DNA from: a virus
IMG/VR virus record: IMGVR_UViG_3300021197_000210
Location: 1 to 20,682 of that record
Direction: 5' to 3' (one strand)
DNA: 20,682 nt
The translations under genes and the position numbers were made by a program. Of this stretch, positions 13,458-20,682 are shown piece after piece. Every line of letters starts with the position of its first letter. Within the stretch, counting starts at the first letter, position 1. The notes below the pieces were generated by a model, which saw nothing but the letters and a program-made list of their open reading frames with translations, did not search any database and was not told the DNA's origin.

Positions 13458-13541
13458 ATGCCACAAGGAAAAGGAACATATGGAAGTAAAAGAGGTAGAC
13501 CACCTACAAAGAGAAAGATGAAGAAGAAAGGTAAGTGCTAG
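13458..13541 (+). CDS. Basic mini-protein with AT-hook-like motif, 27 aa
   Basis: The peptide begins MPQGKGTYGSKRGRPPTKRK and ends KMKKKGKC. Its start resembles tiny proteins I have seen in metagenomic marine phage late operons. The KRGRPPTKR core matches the AT-hook consensus, in which Arg-Gly-Arg-Pro lies in the minor groove of AT-rich DNA, and this genome is AT-rich. The next gene's GTG overlaps its TAG by one base. DNA binding or compaction is inferred from the motif and charge, not shown. Confidence 0.62.
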   Translation: MPQGKGTYGSKRGRPPTKRKMKKKGKC

Positions 13542-13705
13542 TGGGCAAGTTATGTGCTAGAGGTAAGGCAGCCGCCAAAAGAAAGTATGATGTATACCCA
13601 TCAGCTTATGCTAACTCATATGCAGTTCGTGTATGTAAGGGGCAAGTTAAAGGCCCTGATGGTAAGAAGAAGACTGCTAGTGGATATAAGAGAAAGAAAG
13701 TATGA
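13541..13705 (+). CDS. Basic cysteine-containing mini-protein, 54 aa, GTG start
   Basis: Translated from GTG 13541, the product starts MGKLCARGKAAAKRKYDVYP and continues with SAYANSYAVRVCKG and a basic Gly/Lys tail. This pattern, with CARGKAAAKRK, YPSAYAN and VCKG, recurs in small proteins of marine phages and other aquatic viruses as far as I remember. The GTG start is chosen because it shares a base with the previous stop and no ATG lies at the conserved beginning. The stop overlaps the next ATG as ATGA. Two cysteines are 27 residues apart and might bind a metal. Function is unknown. Confidence 0.65.
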   Translation: MGKLCARGKAAAKRKYDVYPSAYANSYAVRVCKGQVKGPDGKKKTASGYKRKKV

Positions 13706-13938
13706 GCCTCAAAAGATGGCATCAAGAGAAATGGGTGGATGTTAAAACCGGTAAACCTTGTGGGAGAAAATCAGTCAAGGGAAGTAGCCGAGCATATCCA
13801 GCTTGTAGACCATCGAAGAGAGTTAGCTCAAAAACTCCAAAGACTCAATCAGAGATGTCTTCGGCAGAGAAAGCAAAGTTCAAAAGAACAAAGACAAGTA
13901 GTAAAAGAATTTCATATCAACACAAAAGAAAGAAGTAA
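13702..13938 (+). CDS. Basic mini-protein, DUF5872-like, 78 aa
   Basis: The protein begins MSLKRWHQEKWVDVKTGKPC and contains YPACRPSKRVSSKTPKTQSE and AEKAKFKRTKTSSKRISY. These segments match what I recall of a virus-associated family of unknown function (DUF5872). It is strongly basic, with two cysteines 17 residues apart and no membrane segment. It overlaps the preceding gene as ATGA, and its stop shares a base with the next ATG. A role in nucleic acid binding inside the virion or in the infected cell is inferred from charge only. Confidence 0.75.
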   Translation: MSLKRWHQEKWVDVKTGKPCGRKSVKGSSRAYPACRPSKRVSSKTPKTQSEMSSAEKAKFKRTKTSSKRISYQHKRKK

Positions 13939-14048
13939 TGGGTAAGGGGATGCAACCAAAGGCTGGATACAATCAAAAATTGTATGAACAGAATTACGAT
14001 GCAATCTTTCGTAAAAAGAAAAAGCATGAGAAAAGAACACAAAAGTAA
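13938..14048 (+). CDS. Basic mini-protein, 36 aa
   Basis: The peptide is MGKGMQPKAGYNQKLYEQNY followed by DAIFRKKKKHEKRTQK. Its pattern (GKGM, P-K-GY, NYDAIF, poly-Lys) resembles small proteins found beside DUF5872/DUF6321-like genes. It starts on the last base of the previous stop and overlaps the next gene. It has no cysteine, unlike its larger neighbours. Function is unknown. Confidence 0.6.
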   Translation: MGKGMQPKAGYNQKLYEQNYDAIFRKKKKHEKRTQK

Positions 14049-14262
14049 AAAAGGTGGACTAACTGCCGAAGGCAGAGCTTACTTTAAAAGAAAGACTGGT
14101 GCTAATTTAAAGCCACCAGTTACTGAGTCTAATCCTACTGGTAAAAAGAAAGCCAGAAAGAAATCATTTTGTGCTAGAATGTCTGGTGTTAAAGGGCCAA
14201 TGAAAGACAAGAAAGGAAGACCCACAAGAAAGGCATTAGCCCTTCGTAGATGGAAATGCTAA
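14026..14262 (+). CDS. Basic mini-protein, DUF6321-like, 78 aa
   Basis: The product contains KSKKGGLTAEGRAYFKRKTG, then NLKPPVTESNP, KSFCARMSGVKGPMKDKKGR and a terminal LALRRWKC. This ordered set is one I associate with the virus-enriched DUF6321 family of unknown function. I choose ATG 14026 (MRKEHKSKKGG) because the conserved part starts there; in-frame ATGs at 13984 and 13999 would lengthen it by up to 14 residues within the preceding gene. It is very basic with two cysteines. It ends at 14262 and the tail nozzle gene starts at the next base. Confidence 0.78.
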   Translation: MRKEHKSKKGGLTAEGRAYFKRKTGANLKPPVTESNPTGKKKARKKSFCARMSGVKGPMKDKKGRPTRKALALRRWKC

Positions 14263-17200
14263 ATGGCTAGATACGACAAGTATGGAAACCTAGATGATCG
14301 TACCCTTGAAGACCTAGACTTAGGATTCACCGGATACAACAATCGTCTGCGATCTGATCAGTTACAAAGAGGTACACTTAGCTCTAGTGTCAATGGTCGG
14401 CTTGATCGTAATGGTGAGTGGCAAGTAAGGAAGGGTATAACTAATGTTATATCTCCATTTACTGTAGCAGGTAATGCAGTTAGATTACCTACTTCTTCAG
14501 AAGAGGAGACAGGTACAAGACTTAGGTTACCTTTCACTATATCGGCAGCCACAGTATCAACCAATGTTGTAACTATTACCACAGGTGCAATTGCACATGG
14601 ATTAACAACAGGCGATAAGGTAGTGATAGAGGGACTGAAAAAAAGTGACCCAGGTCATACTGATCCAAATGGTGAGAGAACCATTACTGGCACTCCGACA
14701 ACCACTACATTTACTTTTGACTTAACTACAACTGCTACATCGTATGTTGTCACAGAAGGCATTGTGCTAACTTGGGAAGCATTCCCACAAGACCCTGTAA
14801 ATTGGGGTAGTGCCTCAAGCTATGCACAAATTAATCAGCATTTATTCCTTCCTCATACAGGTGGATCATTAGAGCTAACACTCAATGATGCTACTAACAC
14901 AGAGGTAACATCATCCTGTAGGTTTAGTGATAATGCGATTTCCACCGATGAGTTTGTTATTTTATCTAGTGTCACAAATGCAGTTGCAGTTAATGTAAAT
15001 GACTCAAGTAAATTCAATATGACTTTCGAGGCAGGTGAAACTGTTCCTTTAGCATCTCAGTTATTGCAGGTGTTAAATAAAATCATATTATTCAGAAATG
15101 AACAAGCAGCACTTGAGTGCAATAAATTTTTTAAACAATTAGATATAGCATCAGCGACTAGACCAGGAAGCTCTAGGGTTGTGACTGTTAATACAACTGT
15201 AGCACATGGATTAGAAACAGGTGACTTTATCGGTATAGAAAACCTATCACTTGGTAACGAAGACCCCAATGGTTCTTTTGTAATCACAAAGGTTGACCTA
15301 GATACATTTACATACCAAGTAGCTAACACATCTCCAAGTGGTTCTTCTGATGATTATTCGGCAGTAGTGGGTGCATTTGGTCATACGATACCTGCATTCA
15401 AAAAAGTTCCTAGTGGTCAGTATACACAGCCTATTGAGGTTGCTACTCAAGCAGGCGAATATGCACAAGTTGAAAACAGAGGTGTGGTTCATAAGAATCC
15501 TGACAACTATGTATTGGGTGATGAGTTAGAATTTTTAGGAGAAATACATGACACAAATGTATCAGGTCTTGTTATTGGTTCTAAGTTTAATGTATCAAAA
15601 GTATTCACATTAGGTGACACTTCTGCGATAGGATCATCTGCCGCAGGAGATAATAGTCATGGAAACCCAGAGTATGGAACTATGTACAGAATAGTATTTA
15701 CTGCTACTGGACATGGTTTATCTGTAGGTGATCCTATAACAATAGCAGGAACTTCTCAAGGTGCATTAAATGCTGATTGGTTTGTTGCCGAAGTGCCAGA
15801 TGCTAATACTTTTACAATATATAAAACATCAAATACTGCAATCTCTAGTGGTGGTACAGTAAGAATTGCAGAAGGTTTTGAGTTTTTTATACAATCCGAG
15901 AAGACAAGTGTTCATGTAACAGAGGGTGATAGTTATTTAGCTCAACCTGTATTTTCAAAGAGAATAGCTCTAAGTATGGGATTCCGACATATGCCGAATC
16001 CACCTTATGGTATATATCACCAAAAGAGGTTGGTTGTACCATTCTTCTTTGATGTAAGCGATACAGGCCTTACTACTGATAGAGGAAACCGAGATGAGTT
16101 AATTGTGTCTGACTTATTAGACACAGATACTTATGATGAAGTATTCGGTCAGTTTAGATTTAATGCAGGTGGTGCTGACTTTAATGTAGGCATGCACTCA
16201 TTCTCTGAAGATGTCTTGGTGGTATTTAACAGAAATAGTATTCACTTAGTAGTCAGTAGCTTGAACCTACAGACCGCAGCAGTAAAGAATTTGACCAACG
16301 AAGTTGGGTGTATAGCTCGTAAGAGTATTATTCAAGTTGGTAATAGGATATTATTCTTATCAGATAATGGTGTGTATGCTATTGATTTCCAAGATGAGTA
16401 TAACCTTCGTGGTAACGAAATGCCACTTAGTGAACCAATCAATGTTAATGTACAGAACATCAACAAAGATAATGCTAGTAAAGCAACTGCTGTTTACTTT
16501 GATAACAGATACTACATTGCAGTTCCTATGAACTATGTAGAGAGTGTTAACACTAGCCAAGTATTCTTTTCAGAGAGAGAGGCACTTGAGTATGTTGATC
16601 CAATAACTGGTTTAATGAATACATTTGATGCATCTGACACAACAAAGAATTTAGTCAGAAATGTAAGTGCTACAGAAAACAATGTCATATTAATATACAA
16701 TTTTCTTAACAATGCTTGGGAGTCCATTGACTATGTGAGCGAACAATCAAGTAGCACAAACTTTGCTATTAACCCTGATTGGAATATATTAGATTTGGTT
16801 GTAGCAGGTAGAGGTGATGCTCGTGGTGTATATGTAGTAAACTCTAAGGGTGGTGTACACAGACTAGATATTGGGCTAAGTGGTACTGACTCAGTTATTA
16901 CTGAGATTGGAGTAACAGACTCAAGTAGTAAAAACACCAATGGATTTGCTACAACTCGTATGTATAACCTTAACTCAATTGACCGAAAAAGATTTGAAAA
17001 CTTTGAGATACTAGCTGAGTCTAGTGTTGATGCAAGTGCCACATTTAGACTAGGAGCAGTAGCTGAAAACTTAGATTCAGAGTTCTTGCTAAATAATGGA
17101 AATGCATATTCTATAGCAACTAAGGGAGAAGATGTTGCCATTCGTGGTAGAATAGGAAATAAGAGAGCATATGGTATGGAGTTTAAATTACAAAATACAA

Positions 17201-17274
17201 CCGGTAGACCTAGATTCAAAGGATTCAAGGTAGCCGCATCAGAAACATTTAGATCAATAAACGAAGCAAGATAA
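14263..17274 (+). CDS. Tail nozzle-like protein with three E1_FCCH-like repeats
   Basis: The 1003-aa protein is a large tail structural component, probably the nozzle or tubular protein below the adaptor. The N-terminus (GFTGYNNRLRSDQLQRGTLS, then GRLDRNGEWQVRKG) and the later beta-propeller-like part (ILFLSDNGVYAIDFQDEYNL, ATAVYFDNRYYIAVPMNY) are typical of such proteins in podovirus-like phages. Three similar modules are inserted at about residues 99-160, 304-360 and 472-532. Each has HGL, TGD or VGD, and a closing TFT(F/Y/I) strand, the pattern that databases label E1_FCCH in phage proteins. They probably decorate the outside of the tail. The gene starts immediately after the basic mini-gene cassette, and the fibre genes follow. 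Confidence 0.75.
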   Translation: MARYDKYGNLDDRTLEDLDLGFTGYNNRLRSDQLQRGTLSSSVNGRLDRNGEWQVRKGITNVISPFTVAGNAVRLPTSSEEETGTRLRLPFTISAATVSTNVVTITTGAIAHGLTTGDKVVIEGLKKSDPGHTDPNGERTITGTPTTTTFTFDLTTTATSYVVTEGIVLTWEAFPQDPVNWGSASSYAQINQHLFLPHTGGSLELTLNDATNTEVTSSCRFSDNAISTDEFVILSSVTNAVAVNVNDSSKFNMTFEAGETVPLASQLLQVLNKIILFRNEQAALECNKFFKQLDIASATRPGSSRVVTVNTTVAHGLETGDFIGIENLSLGNEDPNGSFVITKVDLDTFTYQVANTSPSGSSDDYSAVVGAFGHTIPAFKKVPSGQYTQPIEVATQAGEYAQVENRGVVHKNPDNYVLGDELEFLGEIHDTNVSGLVIGSKFNVSKVFTLGDTSAIGSSAAGDNSHGNPEYGTMYRIVFTATGHGLSVGDPITIAGTSQGALNADWFVAEVPDANTFTIYKTSNTAISSGGTVRIAEGFEFFIQSEKTSVHVTEGDSYLAQPVFSKRIALSMGFRHMPNPPYGIYHQKRLVVPFFFDVSDTGLTTDRGNRDELIVSDLLDTDTYDEVFGQFRFNAGGADFNVGMHSFSEDVLVVFNRNSIHLVVSSLNLQTAAVKNLTNEVGCIARKSIIQVGNRILFLSDNGVYAIDFQDEYNLRGNEMPLSEPINVNVQNINKDNASKATAVYFDNRYYIAVPMNYVESVNTSQVFFSEREALEYVDPITGLMNTFDASDTTKNLVRNVSATENNVILIYNFLNNAWESIDYVSEQSSSTNFAINPDWNILDLVVAGRGDARGVYVVNSKGGVHRLDIGLSGTDSVITEIGVTDSSSKNTNGFATTRMYNLNSIDRKRFENFEILAESSVDASATFRLGAVAENLDSEFLLNNGNAYSIATKGEDVAIRGRIGNKRAYGMEFKLQNTTGRPRFKGFKVAASETFRSINEAR

Positions 17275-17275
17275 T

Positions 17276-18112
17276 ATGGCAGGAGTAATCAGATCAGGAA
17301 CAAACACAGGGTCTTACCCTAACAACTTTGGAGCAAGCGATGCAGTAACAGCTAGTCAATTGAATGGTCATGTAAATGATGCATCATTTGACCCAACAGC
17401 AGTAGTGACTGGTGGTGGATTAGCACTAGATACTGGTATTAAAATAGCAGACGAAGGTGTTACATTAGCTAGAATGGCCCATGTTAATACAAAGAAAATA
17501 TTAGGCAGAACTACTGCCGGAACAGGCGATGTAGAGGCATTAACACTTAACACAGATAATGCATTGGCTAGTGCTAGTGCTACATCTTTAGCAACTGATG
17601 GTAGTATCAAGGCTTATGTGGATACATATATTAGACCAAATATTGTTACTACTAATTCTACTGCTGCTTCACAAACATCTGCTACAAATGCTTTTACAGA
17701 CTTTCCATCCTTGGAAGTTACCATTACACCTAGACTAGCTAGTTCTAAATTTTTAATTAATACAAGTGCAATCTTAGGGAATCAAAGTAATCAAATGATA
17801 TGGGGCAAAATACAATATAAAGTAAATTCTGGTGCATATGCAGATGTAGTTGTAGCCGATAGTCCCAGCAACCGAACAAGTATTCATGGAATACTTGATA
17901 TGAATTTAAATGATCCAGAGTATGGAGGAAACCTTGTTATAAATATAGGTGCGAGTGGACTCTCTTATTCTGTTGGTGATACTATTACATTTAAATTACA
18001 GGTAAAAAATTACCTTGATAGCATTGCCTTAAATTTCAATAGGTCAGAAAATGATTCCGATGTTGCTAGAAAATTCAGAGGTGTATCAACAATAACAGTA
18101 CAAGAAGTTTAA
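17276..18112 (+). CDS. Tail fibre protein, first of two paralogues
   Basis: The 278-aa protein has a fibre-like N-terminal module of about 120 residues (VTASQLNGHVNDASFD, KKILGRTTAGTGDVEALT, LATDGSIKAYVDTYI) and a separate beta-rich C-terminal domain from about 130 ending GVSTITVQEV, as in many short phage fibres. The N-terminal part is Thr/Ser/Ala-rich and probably trimeric. It starts one base after the nozzle stop. The next gene repeats the N-terminal pattern with another tip, so the two fibres likely attach at equivalent sites on the tail and bind different or alternative receptors. Confidence 0.75.
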   Translation: MAGVIRSGTNTGSYPNNFGASDAVTASQLNGHVNDASFDPTAVVTGGGLALDTGIKIADEGVTLARMAHVNTKKILGRTTAGTGDVEALTLNTDNALASASATSLATDGSIKAYVDTYIRPNIVTTNSTAASQTSATNAFTDFPSLEVTITPRLASSKFLINTSAILGNQSNQMIWGKIQYKVNSGAYADVVVADSPSNRTSIHGILDMNLNDPEYGGNLVINIGASGLSYSVGDTITFKLQVKNYLDSIALNFNRSENDSDVARKFRGVSTITVQEV

Positions 18113-18113
18113 T

Positions 18114-18773
18114 ATGTCAGTAGTAAACACAGGTAAAAATTTCGCAAATGGTGAGCAGTTAACTGCCTCTAAACTCAATCAAATGTTTGGGGATTCAACA
18201 TTCTCAACTGGTGCAGTAGATAACTCTAGTGTTACACTTAACTCACAGGGTAAGCTACAGGTTAATCAGATTACAACTAGTAACATTGCCGCTAACTCTC
18301 TTAACTTGGATGACATACAACAGATATCTACTGATAGAGTATTAGGAAGACTAAGTGATGAAACTGGTAATGTTGAACAAATTACTGTTGATGAGGACTT
18401 AACATCAGTATCAGCTAATCATGATGAGTTAGCTACATCTAAGGCTATCAAGGATTATGTGGATACAACCGCAGCACCTACAGTTGGTTTTGTGCCAACT
18501 AGCTATACTGGTGAAGAATCAGTAACCCTTCCTAATGGCTTGATTATGAAAATGGGGATATCAGCAAGTGTTGGTACTAATTCGAGTTTAACAGTAGAGT
18601 TTGGTACTGATTTTAATGCTGTACCTATAACAGTTCAATTAACTAAATATCATGGATTAAAAGTAGATGGACAAGGAGAACTTACAGTTGATAATGTTAC
18701 AGCATCTGAGTTTACAATTCGTAATGGGCTAGATGTTGCAGGACAAGTATATTGGTTTGCAATAGGTAGATAA
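18114..18773 (+). CDS. Tail fibre protein, second paralogue with gp53-like tip
   Basis: This 219-aa protein shares with its upstream neighbour the LTASKLN start, DRVLGRLSDETGNVEQIT, and ELATSKAIKDYVDTTA. Its C-terminal domain is different: VTLPNGLIMKMGISASVG leads to strands and ends GQVYWFAIGR, which resembles the small receptor-binding tip domain described for gp53-like phage fibres. The tip is about 90 residues, and the shared part about 118. The gene begins one base after the previous stop. Receptor binding is inferred from domain type and position. Confidence 0.75.
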   Translation: MSVVNTGKNFANGEQLTASKLNQMFGDSTFSTGAVDNSSVTLNSQGKLQVNQITTSNIAANSLNLDDIQQISTDRVLGRLSDETGNVEQITVDEDLTSVSANHDELATSKAIKDYVDTTAAPTVGFVPTSYTGEESVTLPNGLIMKMGISASVGTNSSLTVEFGTDFNAVPITVQLTKYHGLKVDGQGELTVDNVTASEFTIRNGLDVAGQVYWFAIGR

Positions 18774-18776
18774 TTT

Positions 18777-19244
18777 ATGGCACTAGCTAATCATGTTCGT
18801 AAATGGTTGGAGATAAATGGCACTCCAAGTGAGGTAAAGAAGATAGTTGATTATTGTTTAAGGAAAGAAAATGGAAAAGTATTTGATGATTGGGGAGAGG
18901 ATATTATCACCACAATGGTTACTTACCATATGTTTAAAAAGACAATATCAGTTATATATGATGGTGAAGAAGTTGTGGGTGTACATATGTGGTACAATTG
19001 TAATTACGAAGATGGATGGGAATTTATTAGAGGTTGGGAAGAAGATGATCCAAATGGTGATTCAATATTCTTAGCTTTCTTATTTGCAGAAAACAGAAAA
19101 GTATTAAAACAATTAACATTAGATTTATTCTCAAAAGAACCAAATGTACTCATAAAGAAATTAATAGGAATAAGACACCGACATGGTGTACCAACTAAGA
19201 TAGATTTATCAGTAAAATATTTTAACAAATTACTTAAAGCATAA
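18777..19244 (+). CDS. Unknown protein, possible acyltransferase-like fold
   Basis: The 155-aa soluble protein begins with a helix (ANHVRKWLEINGTPSEVKKI) and then has strands (TISVIYDGEEVVGVHMWYN) and a helix (SIFLAFLFAENRKVLKQLTL) followed by KLIGIRHRHGVPTKIDLS. The strand pair around DGEEVVGV is reminiscent of GNAT-type acyltransferases, but I cannot find a convincing acetyl-CoA loop (QxxGxG/A). It lies between fibre and internal virion protein genes with three bases before it, and its stop shares a base with the next ATG. A structural or assembly protein is equally possible. I do not recognise the family with certainty. Confidence 0.6.
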   Translation: MALANHVRKWLEINGTPSEVKKIVDYCLRKENGKVFDDWGEDIITTMVTYHMFKKTISVIYDGEEVVGVHMWYNCNYEDGWEFIRGWEEDDPNGDSIFLAFLFAENRKVLKQLTLDLFSKEPNVLIKKLIGIRHRHGVPTKIDLSVKYFNKLLKA

Positions 19245-20491
19245 TGGGAGGAAAAGGAAAAACAACAATCAATCAGCCAGACCCTATTGATCCAGGTCAA
19301 TCAGCTGGTGAATTTTTATTTGGCAAGGGTTTTAAAAGCTATGGAGGTATTACTGATCCTCGCTTACAAGAAAGACTTTTAGGTGCTGAGAGAACATATA
19401 GACCTGAGTATGCCGCTCTTGAGTTAGCTGATATTAATACATTTGCTTTTGGTCTAGGTGAAAGACAAGCAGGTGAAGGCTATGAATCTCAACAAGCAAA
19501 GGTTGCTAGTTTAGAAGATAGGTTGGCATCAATAGACCCAGAGATTACCACAACCACAAGAGGTTCTAGATTTAAAAAGGGAACAACCACCAAAAAAGAT
19601 AACCCTCAGTATAAAGAACTCAAAAGACAGCTAGAAGTAGAGCAAAATAAACTTCGTGACTTAGCCCCAAGAAGGGAACAATCAGGCTTGTTTGATTTAC
19701 TAGGAGAGTCTGGTCGCAGAGCATCTGAGATGCAGAGAGAATCTCTACAACTTCAGAGAGAAGCCGATGTAGATGCATTGCAAGAATTTGCCCCACAAGT
19801 AGTGGAAGCCTATAGAGAAGCTGATCCTTACTCTACTATGTTAGCAGAGCAAACTCAGAGACGAGCTATGGGTCAGCTAACTCCAGATGAGGAGAGAGAT
19901 ATACAGCAACAAGCTAGACAAGCATCTATGGCTAGAGGTCGTACAGGTGCTAGTGCAGAATTTGCAGAAGTATTAGGTCGCAGACAATTTACAGATCAGT
20001 ATACACAACCAGCATTTCAAATGAATCGAGCATTAGCTGGAGATATTGGTATGACTATTTTGGGAAGACCATCAGCAGGTTTAGCTATGGGTGGTAATGT
20101 ATTAGGGCAAGCTCAAGCACAAGCGGCACAACCAATAGGACCACAACTATTTGATCCAAATATGGGTATCAATATGGCTATGCAACAAAGGTCACAAGAT
20201 ATGAGTTTATTAGGCGCACAAGCACAAGCTGATGCTAGTCGTAGTGCAGGTATGAGTAGTGGGCTTGGCAGTATCGCAGCATCACTTATAACTAAGTGTT
20301 GGGTAGCTCGTGAAGTTTATGGTATAGAAAATCCAAAGTGGCTTATGTTTAGAGAATGGCTAGACACCAAAGCTCCATCTTGGTTTGACAAATTATATAT
20401 CAAACATGGTGCGAGATTTGCTAAATTCATTTCAAACAAACCCTTCATTAAAAACATCATTCGCAAGTGGATGGATACAAAGATTAGTTAG
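19244..20491 (+). CDS. Internal virion or DNA ejection protein, with C-terminal CWVAREVYG module
   Basis: The 415-aa protein is Gln/Ala/Arg-rich and helical, with a coiled-coil stretch at about 82-140 and another at about 155-195. Residues 230-345 are Gly/Ala/Gln/Met-rich, as seen in podovirus proteins that leave the virion with the DNA and help form a channel. The last 65 residues are a compact, distinctive unit: KCWVAREVYGIENPKWLMFR, then WLDTKAPSWF and a basic helical end. I recall that unit at the C-termini of other phage structural proteins. It sits downstream of the fibres and next to another internal virion gene. The role is inferred from composition, domain and position. Confidence 0.62.
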   Translation: MGGKGKTTINQPDPIDPGQSAGEFLFGKGFKSYGGITDPRLQERLLGAERTYRPEYAALELADINTFAFGLGERQAGEGYESQQAKVASLEDRLASIDPEITTTTRGSRFKKGTTTKKDNPQYKELKRQLEVEQNKLRDLAPRREQSGLFDLLGESGRRASEMQRESLQLQREADVDALQEFAPQVVEAYREADPYSTMLAEQTQRRAMGQLTPDEERDIQQQARQASMARGRTGASAEFAEVLGRRQFTDQYTQPAFQMNRALAGDIGMTILGRPSAGLAMGGNVLGQAQAQAAQPIGPQLFDPNMGINMAMQQRSQDMSLLGAQAQADASRSAGMSSGLGSIAASLITKCWVAREVYGIENPKWLMFREWLDTKAPSWFDKLYIKHGARFAKFISNKPFIKNIIRKWMDTKIS

Positions 20492-20493
20492 TT

Positions 20494-20682
20494 ATGGGAT
20501 TTCAAACAGGTAGTAGAGTAGACCCAAGGTTATTAGATTATAGTGGATATGCCCAAGGCATGACTAATGCGGCAGCAATTAATGCAAAAGCATTAGATAG
20601 TTTAGGTCAAGCAGTCGGCAAAGGCATTGAAGAATTTAATGAGAAGAAGTTACAGAAGGAGCAAAAGAAACAAGCAACTCCT
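20494..20682 (+). CDS. Partial internal virion protein, cut by window edge
   Basis: The first 63 residues are visible (MGFQTGSRVDPRLLDYSGYA and a charged Ala/Gly/Lys-rich helix ending in KKLQKEQKKQ). The opening SRVDPRLLDYSGYAQG is typical of internal virion proteins of this class of phage. The gene starts two bases after the previous stop and runs off the right end, so domains further on, such as a lysozyme-like one, cannot be seen. Confidence 0.65.
   Translation, partial: MGFQTGSRVDPRLLDYSGYAQGMTNAAAINAKALDSLGQAVGKGIEEFNEKKLQKEQKKQATP

Noticed and set aside
16731-17228. 165-codon minus-strand frame
   Set aside because: It is entirely antisense to the nozzle gene, has no supporting start signal or recognised motif, and is an expected shadow.
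18777-19244. Confident GNAT acetyltransferase call
   Set aside because: The CoA-binding loop (QxxGxG/A) is absent or unrecognisable, so only a possible fold is noted.
1-20682. Integrase, attachment sites, CRISPR array, insertion sequence or toxin-antitoxin pair
   Set aside because: No regularly spaced long repeats, terminal inverted repeats, recombinase motifs or paired small toxin-type genes were seen in the window.

Overview
The window reads as the late (packaging, head, lysis and tail) half of a double-stranded DNA tailed bacteriophage. The base composition is AT-rich by eye. Every gene I can support lies on the + strand and coding density is extreme: neighbouring genes usually overlap by 1 to 14 bases or are separated by 1 to 7. 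I see no integrase, repressor, tRNA, CRISPR array or insertion sequence. The gene set (P22/T7-like short-tail components, SU10-type major capsid protein, and a cluster of tiny lysine-rich proteins of kinds I associate with metagenomic marine phages) suggests an uncultured aquatic podovirus-like phage. The host cannot be read directly. A PEP-CTERM-like tail on one small membrane protein hints at a Gram-negative host that may have an exosortase system, but this is weak.

Layout. Positions 1-391 hold no convincing gene, but they carry an 11-bp direct-repeat array, dyads and a hairpin just ahead of the terminase genes, a plausible packaging or replication site. Positions 392-3182 encode the packaging motor (small and large terminase) with two small accessory proteins. 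Positions 3206-8665 form the head module: portal, a SleB/CwlJ-type cell-wall hydrolase, a small conserved protein, a scaffold-like protein, the major capsid protein and a likely decoration protein, closed by a strong intrinsic terminator at 8681-8718. Positions 8728-11528 hold head-tail connector-type and accessory virion proteins, including a concanavalin/LamG-like protein.

Positions 11528-13349 hold five consecutive small genes whose products have hydrophobic segments: a holin-like three-helix protein, a coiled-coil protein with a long Ser/Glu/Lys/Pro tail, and three small membrane proteins, the last ending in a PEP-CTERM-like VPEP-helix-basic signature. This looks like a lysis or envelope-interaction block separated from the hydrolase. 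Positions 13351-14262 hold six chained mini-genes for very basic proteins (27-78 aa), several with conserved paired cysteines and one with an AT-hook-like motif. Positions 14263-20682 hold the tail and ejection module: a 1003-aa tail nozzle-like protein with three inserted repeat domains, two tandem paralogous fibres with different tips, a possible acyltransferase-like protein, an internal virion/ejection protein, and the start of another internal virion protein cut by the window edge.

The most interesting places are the PEP-CTERM-like membrane protein, the basic mini-protein cassette, the repeat array upstream of the terminase, and the block of small membrane genes. Only two genes have a strong Shine-Dalgarno sequence. 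Five extended -10 motifs (TGnTATAAT) on the + strand are candidate internal promoters.
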